In this document: one piece after another, positions 53,370-57,287 of the stretch
Layout: each line of letters opens with the position of its first letter
How positions within the stretch are numbered: position 1 is the first letter of the stretch
Source: Cytophagia bacterium
GTDB taxonomy: Bacteria > Bacteroidota > Bacteroidia > Cytophagales > Spirosomataceae
Reading direction: 5' to 3'
DNA: 57,287 bases
NCBI GenBank assembly: GCA_004293645.1
Contig: REAB01000073.1
Coordinates: 1 to 57,287 of the forward strand
Program-made: the position numbers and the translations under genes
The notes under the pieces: generated by a model
The model's input: the letters and a program-made list of their open reading frames with translations, nothing else
Told to the model about the DNA's origin: nothing
Databases searched by the model: none

Positions 53370-53710
53370 CTTTTAACCTCAGCTTTTAGGCTGGGGCAAG
53401 CACAAACAAAGACATTCTGGGGCTTTATCCCTGACTTGTTGCAGGGCTAAAGATTCTGATGGCACGAGCTTCTGGCTCGTGTTGCTATTATGTGGCTTCC
53501 AGCCGCTTTGTTTGTAGCACAACTGAGGCTGGAAGCCTTTTGATAATAAGCACGAGCCAGAGGCTCGCGCTATCGCGTTGGTTGGTCTTTTGATGGCGCG
53601 AGCCAGAGGTGAAGGCTGTTATTATGTGGCTTCCAGCCGTTTTGTTTGTAGCACAACTGAGGCTGGAAGCCTTTTGATAATAAGCACGAGCCAGCGGTGA
53701 AGGCTGTAAG
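53370..53710. repeat. Block of hairpins and a 74-bp tandem direct repeat
   Basis: A 74-bp unit at 53487-53560 recurs at 53621-53694 with one mismatch (134-bp spacing). Each holds GGCTTCCAGCC and GGCTGGAAGCC as arms of a hairpin. Other hairpins in the block are CCTCAGC/GCTGGGG near 53380, CCCTG/CAGGG near 53430 and CACGAGC/GCTCGTG at 53463-53481. A GAGCCAGMGGTGAAGGCTGT word occurs twice (53600, 53688). This resembles REP/REPIN-type extragenic palindromes. Open frames across it are made by the repeats and look non-coding. Confidence 0.8.
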
Positions 53711-54070
53711 TGGCTGGAGCAATACATTTGATAAAAATCGTTGGTTTGTGAGGGACACCATTTACTTTTGCCAAAGCGAACTGTTTTTGGATAACGGAAT
53801 CGCCGCTGATGCCCCTGGATGTATTTGCCAAAAAAGATAATTCCTGCAATTTCATCATAAATCTCTACTTGTTTTCTCCCACAGGAAGCGGTAATTTTGG
53901 CGCACAAGTAAGTCGGTTTTCAGGCAATAAACGCTGTAAAGGCAAAAAATACCTTCAATAAATGTACACTTGAAAAAAATGATACTTACCTATTTTTGAG
54001 ACTACAAAATGTGTTGTGTAATTAAATCTGTATAAGTAAAAACTTTTGGGCAAATAAATAAACGAACTGA
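53711..54070. other. Intergenic stretch before wecB
   Basis: Apart from the wecB promoter candidate at 53969-53998 I see no supported gene. A minus-strand open frame covers 53711-53907 but its translation matches no family I recognise and it runs into the repeat block. Confidence 0.4.
53969..53998 (+). promoter_or_regulatory. Promoter candidate of wecB-purK
   Basis: CTTG (53969-53972), 18 nt, then TATTTTTG (53991-53998), a full -7 match with a near-match -33 box, about 72 nt before the wecB start codon. Confidence 0.5.
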
Positions 54071-55168
54071 ATGAAAATATTGAATATTGTAGGCGCACGT
54101 CCTAATTTTATGAAAGTAGCACCGCTACACCGCGCTTTTGGCGCGTATCCGCACATTAATTCCAAAATTATTCACACAGGTCAGCACTACGATGCCAAGA
54201 TGTCTGATGTGTTTTTTAATCAATTAGAACTACCCAAACCAGACTATTTTTTGGGTGTTGGCGGTGGCTCACATACGCAGCAAACAGCCAAAATTATGCT
54301 CGAATTTGAGCAAGTAATGGAAGCAGAAAATCCTGACTTATTGCTCGTAGTAGGCGACGTAAACTCCACCATAGCCTGCGCCATGGTGGCCGTAAAAATG
54401 CAAGTGCCTATTGCCCACGTGGAGGCGGGTCTGCGCAGCGGCGACCGCAAAATGCCCGAAGAAATAAACCGCATATTGACCGACAGCATCTCCGATTATT
54501 TGTTTATAACCGAACAAGCAGGTTATGATAACTTACGCCAAGAGGGCGTGTCCGAAGCCAAAATTCACTTTGTGGGCAATTGTATGATTGATTCGTTGGT
54601 ACATTACCAAGCCAAAGCGCGGAAAACCAATGCCTTGCAAGCCTTCAATTTGTCAAAAAATGAATATGTGTTGATGACCATGCACCGCCCCGCCAACGTG
54701 GACACTGCCGAAGGACTGACGCACATTTTAGATATCATCGAAGATACGTTGCCGCACAAAAAAGTACTTTTTCCGATTCACCCGCGCACCCGCAACAACG
54801 CCGAACGGTTTGGCTTGAAAGACAAATTAGAATCACTCAATGGACTGATAATCAGTGAGCCACAAGGATATTTAGAGTTTCTCAACTTAATGGAAAACGC
54901 CGCCGTGGTTATCACCGATTCGGGGGGGATTCAAGAAGAAACAACTTATTTGCAAGTACCCTGCTTGACGTTCCGCGACAGCACCGAGCGTCCCGTTACG
55001 GTCGAACTGGGTACCAACCAACTCTTGGCCGACCTCAACCCCGCGACCGTTCACCAAAAACTGCGCGAAATTTTGGACGGACGCACCAAACAAGGCACCA
55101 TACCGCCCCTTTGGGACGGGCAAGCTGCCCAACGTATTGCTCAAATTTTGAGTAAATTGTCCAATTAA
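54071..55168 (+). CDS. wecB: UDP-N-acetylglucosamine 2-epimerase (non-hydrolysing)
   Basis: A 365-residue epimerase converting UDP-GlcNAc to UDP-ManNAc for surface polysaccharide synthesis. Seen: ILNIVGARPNFMKVAPL at the N-terminus, LVVGDVNST near 96-104, HVEAGLRSGDRKMPEEINR near 117-135 with the catalytic acids, TMHRPANVD near 200-208 and ITDSGGIQEE near 285-294. Length is normal. Directly followed by purK after 27 nt, probably one transcript. Confidence 0.96.
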   Translation: MKILNIVGARPNFMKVAPLHRAFGAYPHINSKIIHTGQHYDAKMSDVFFNQLELPKPDYFLGVGGGSHTQQTAKIMLEFEQVMEAENPDLLLVVGDVNSTIACAMVAVKMQVPIAHVEAGLRSGDRKMPEEINRILTDSISDYLFITEQAGYDNLRQEGVSEAKIHFVGNCMIDSLVHYQAKARKTNALQAFNLSKNEYVLMTMHRPANVDTAEGLTHILDIIEDTLPHKKVLFPIHPRTRNNAERFGLKDKLESLNGLIISEPQGYLEFLNLMENAAVVITDSGGIQEETTYLQVPCLTFRDSTERPVTVELGTNQLLADLNPATVHQKLREILDGRTKQGTIPPLWDGQAAQRIAQILSKLSN

Positions 55169-55195
55169 TGTCATCTGTTTTTTTAACAAGAAAAT

Positions 55196-56335
55196 ATGTC
55201 GGTTTTTGAGCCAGGTTTTAGAGTAGGTGTGTTGGGTGGTGGCCAATTGGGACTCATGCTTTTGCAAGCAGCCATTGACTGGAATTTGCACGTAAAAATC
55301 TTGGACGTTGCCGATGCCCCCTGCGCTGCCATTGCCCCCGAATTTGTGGTGGGTTCGTTGCAAAATTACGCCGACGTTTACCAGTTTGGGCAAGATTTGG
55401 ACGTAATTACCATCGAAATTGAAAAAGTAAACGTGGAGGCATTGGAAGCATTGGAACGCGAAGGAAAAAAAGTTTTTCCACAGCCCCACGTACTTCGCAT
55501 TATTCAAGACAAACGCATTCAAAAGCAATTTTACCGCGACCACCACCTGCCCACCGCCGATTTTATTCTGACCGACAACCGCGTTGATGCCCAACGCCAC
55601 GCCGATTTTTTGCCCGCTTTCCACAAGTTGGGCCGCGACGGCTACGACGGCAAGGGAGTGCAACGCATTACCTCAAAAATTGATTTCGATAAGGCCTTTG
55701 ATGCGCCAAGTTTATTGGAAAAAGCCATTGATTTTGAAAAAGAAATAGCCGTCATTGTAGCTCGCAATGAGCGTGGCGAAGTAGCCACCTTCCCCAGCGT
55801 CGAAATGGTTTTTCACCCCGAAGCTAATTTGGTAGAATACTTATTTTCTCCTGCCGAAATAACGCAAGACATTGACAATCAGGCCAAAAACTTGGCGATA
55901 CGTACCGCCGAGGCATTAGGCATAGTAGGAACGCTGGCCGTTGAAATGTTTTTGACCAAAGACGGCCAACTACTCATCAACGAAGTAGCCCCACGCCCCC
56001 ACAACAGCGGGCATCACACCATTCGGGCCAATGCTACGTCGCAGTTTGAGCAGCATTGGCGGGCTATTCTCAACTTACCACTCGGCGATACCACCACCCA
56101 CACCCCCGCTGCTATGTTAAATCTCTTGGGTGAAGAGGGACATACGGGGCCTGCTCGCTATCAAGGCATGGAAAAACTCTTGGGTGTGTCGGGCGTATTT
56201 CCGTTTTTATACGGCAAAAAAAACACCAAGCCTTTTAGAAAAATGGGACATATAACCCTAATAGACAGCACCTTACAAGGTTTAAAAATAAAAGCAGATT
56301 GGGTAAAAAAACAGATACAAGTAGTGAGTAAATAA
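55196..56335 (+). CDS. purK: N5-carboxyaminoimidazole ribonucleotide synthase
   Basis: A 379-residue ATP-grasp enzyme of purine synthesis that converts AIR, ATP and bicarbonate to N5-CAIR. Seen: VGVLGGGQLGLML near residues 10-22, FHKLGRDGYDGKGVQRI near 142-158, the EKEIAVIVARN strand and ATP-grasp end motif LLINEVAPRPHNSGHHTI near 260-277. Normal length. Follows wecB by 27 nt; the partner purE is not in the window. Confidence 0.96.
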   Translation: MSVFEPGFRVGVLGGGQLGLMLLQAAIDWNLHVKILDVADAPCAAIAPEFVVGSLQNYADVYQFGQDLDVITIEIEKVNVEALEALEREGKKVFPQPHVLRIIQDKRIQKQFYRDHHLPTADFILTDNRVDAQRHADFLPAFHKLGRDGYDGKGVQRITSKIDFDKAFDAPSLLEKAIDFEKEIAVIVARNERGEVATFPSVEMVFHPEANLVEYLFSPAEITQDIDNQAKNLAIRTAEALGIVGTLAVEMFLTKDGQLLINEVAPRPHNSGHHTIRANATSQFEQHWRAILNLPLGDTTTHTPAAMLNLLGEEGHTGPARYQGMEKLLGVSGVFPFLYGKKNTKPFRKMGHITLIDSTLQGLKIKADWVKKQIQVVSK

Positions 56336-56378
56336 CATTCACAATAGCAAAAAAACGCAAAGTTTTTGGTTTTTATCT

Positions 56379-56409
56379 TTTGAATCCGCGCAAGTTATCT
56401 CTACCTTTG
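56379..56409 (+). promoter_or_regulatory. Promoter of tRNA-Arg(CCG)
   Basis: TTTG (56379-56382), exactly 19 nt, then TACCTTTG (56402-56409): a full match to the Bacteroidota consensus. It lies 57 nt before the tRNA 5' end, with a heptad tract and a GC-rich element in between. Confidence 0.75.
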
Positions 56410-56419
56410 CAGCCCGTTT

Positions 56420-56454
56420 AGTGGTCAATGGTCAGTGCGGGGCCGCTTATGCGG
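56420..56454. repeat. Heptad tract joined to a GC-rich element
   Basis: Units AGTGGTC and AATGGTC (7-bp period) run into GTGCGGGGCCGCTTATGCGG at 56436-56454. Same composite structure as at 2219 and inside rsmA. It sits in the 5' leader of the tRNA-Arg transcript. Confidence 0.55.
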
Positions 56455-56465
56455 TTAATGGTAAT

Positions 56466-56537
56466 GCACCCGTAGTTCAATGGATAGAATTGTGGTTTCC
56501 GGTACCATCGATAGGGGTTCGAGTCCCTTCGGGTGCA
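56466..56537 (+). tRNA. tRNA-Arg (anticodon CCG)
   Basis: A 72-nt cloverleaf: acceptor GCACCCG/CGGGTGC perfect, discriminator A, anticodon stem GTGGT/ACCAT with loop TTCCGGT (anticodon CCG), T stem AGGGG/CCCTT with loop TTCGAGT. CCA is not encoded. Confidence 0.95.
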
Positions 56538-56543
56538 CAACTT

Positions 56544-56583
56544 AAAGTTGTAATTATTTGTAAATCAAATAGTTACAACTTTT
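56544..56583 (+). terminator. Long hairpin after tRNA-Arg
   Basis: AAAGTTGTAA.TATTTG and CAAATA.TTACAACTTT pair over 16 bp with one T-G pair and a 5-nt loop, followed by a T. It begins 6 nt after the tRNA and may be its terminator or part of an integration junction. Confidence 0.6.
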
Positions 56584-56817
56584 GAAAAATCAGTAAATCA
56601 AGTAGGGGACACTATGGGGGACACTTTCCCCCGTAATGCCCCCTACTCTTTTACTCCAATCTGCCCCCCCCACCATAGTTTTGCCAGTTTGCACGCGGTT
56701 GCGGGCATAGGGTCTGACCAAAAAAATCAGTAGCCTTTTACCCACCCCCTCGGTACTGTATTGTGAAGGGGTTACTGTCCGTGTGATTCAACCTCAGCTT
56801 ATTTCTGTTCACCGTAT
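56584..56817. other. Intergenic stretch between tRNA-Arg and the right-edge gene
   Basis: Contains GGGGACACTATGGGGGACAC (a short direct repeat of GGGGACACT) followed by a C-run; no open frame of interest. This sequence could be the edge of an element integrated at the tRNA, but no second copy of the tRNA 3' end is in the window. Confidence 0.35.
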
Positions 56818-57287
56818 TTATGCCGTATTTATTTGTGTGATTTGACCTACCAGATTCCTTTGTTCGTCGGTTAGTCGTAGCACCTCCGACAAATCAAACA
56901 AAGTAGTTTGAGCCTTTGCCCGCTCAATGCGTTTGTTCAAATTGTGGCGCGGGTTGTGGAAGTCGTTACGAGCATTGTGCGCTCCGTAGTAGTCGGGCGT
57001 ATGGTGTGTGCGTTTTCGTTTATTCTGCCGTCGGGTTTTGATAAGTCGGTGTTGCAATTCCTCGGCCTCCTTCACCGTGAACTCACCAACAAACTTAGAA
57101 CCTACCTTTTGATGAACAATCGAAAAACCCGTAGTAAAACAACGGCTAAAAACTACTACTATTTTGGGGGCGGCGACCACGCCGACATCGCGTTGCTGCT
57201 GTGATAGTCGGCGTAGTAGCAGGGCGTTTTCATGAGCCGTGTTTTGATGGTTGGCGCGGGTTTTTGGTTGAAATCTACCTGCAAAAC
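56818..57287 (-). CDS. Hypothetical protein, N-terminus beyond the window
   Basis: An open minus-strand frame of about 156 codons runs from the right edge to a stop at 56818. It stays open to the edge, so the true start is probably outside; an internal GTG at 57180 is possible. The C-terminal part looks protein-like: a basic stretch TRRQNKRKRTHH near the middle and a helical end TLFDLSEVLRLTDEQRNLVG. I do not recognise the family. Its place after a tRNA, with no housekeeping partner, fits an integrated element. Confidence 0.4.
   Translation of the reverse strand, partial: FAGRFQPKTRANHQNTAHENALLLRRLSQQQRDVGVVAAPKIVVVFSRCFTTGFSIVHQKVGSKFVGEFTVKEAEELQHRLIKTRRQNKRKRTHHTPDYYGAHNARNDFHNPRHNLNKRIERAKAQTTLFDLSEVLRLTDEQRNLVGQITQINTA

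Noticed and set aside
53488..53907. Minus-strand frames of 63-139 codons between the SDR operon and wecB
   Set aside because: Their sequence is mostly the translated 74-bp repeat; the same words appear in three overlapping frames.
56908..57204. Plus-strand 98-codon frame at the right end
   Set aside because: The minus-strand frame is longer, stays open to the window edge and has a more protein-like C-terminus; the plus frame has no recognisable features.

Overview
The window looks like chromosomal DNA of a Bacteroidota species, probably Cytophagales-like or Saprospiria-like; the genus cannot be fixed from sequence alone. Evidence is the alternative complex III (ActA-F) plus heme-copper oxidase supercluster, a SusC/SusD pair, DUF2911 and SmpB/S1/RsmA of Bacteroidota type, and promoters of the TTTG-N19-TAnnTTTG class. 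Housekeeping genes carry a large insertion-rich repeat background.

Left part (1-12 kb). The right end of a CRISPR array (37-bp repeats, no cas genes visible) abuts a fragment of a tyrosine-recombinase arm-binding domain. Then come three minus-strand tRNAs (Arg-TCT, Pro-TGG, Ser-GCT), a DUF2911 protein, a YihY/BrkB membrane protein in an operon with a 1211-residue hybrid histidine kinase, rsmA carrying an in-frame heptad-repeat insertion, mgtE and prmC.

Middle part (10-33 kb). A minus-strand respiratory supercluster runs from actA at 27.2 kb down to prmC: actABCDEF (quinol to cytochrome c), coxB, coxA, ctaA and ctaB (heme A synthesis), two subunit III genes, subunit IV, an SCO-like protein lacking its copper motif, a DUF420 protein and a small CxxC membrane protein. 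A perfect consensus promoter precedes actA. rpsA, tRNA-Cys, an HNH protein, smpB and aconitase follow.

Right part (33-53 kb). This is the most unusual region: a catabolic locus of unknown substrate. A nine-gene minus-strand operon (HpcH/HpaI aldolase, double SnoaL protein, bicupin, HisD-like dehydrogenase, Na+ symporter, SDR, second double SnoaL protein, MetE-like protein, TMEM220 protein) and a divergent secreted aminotransferase each have the same 83-bp element upstream, in the same orientation relative to the gene. Beside it lie an alpha/beta hydrolase, susD, susC, a ROK regulator with an AT-rich palindrome between it and susC, and an SDR-SnoaL-SDR operon.

End (53-57 kb). A block of hairpin repeats, wecB-purK, a tRNA-Arg(CCG) with a perfect promoter, and a gene running off the right edge that may belong to an element integrated at the tRNA. 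Two repeat families recur in the window: heptad (7-bp period) tracts and short GC-rich palindromes, often side by side.
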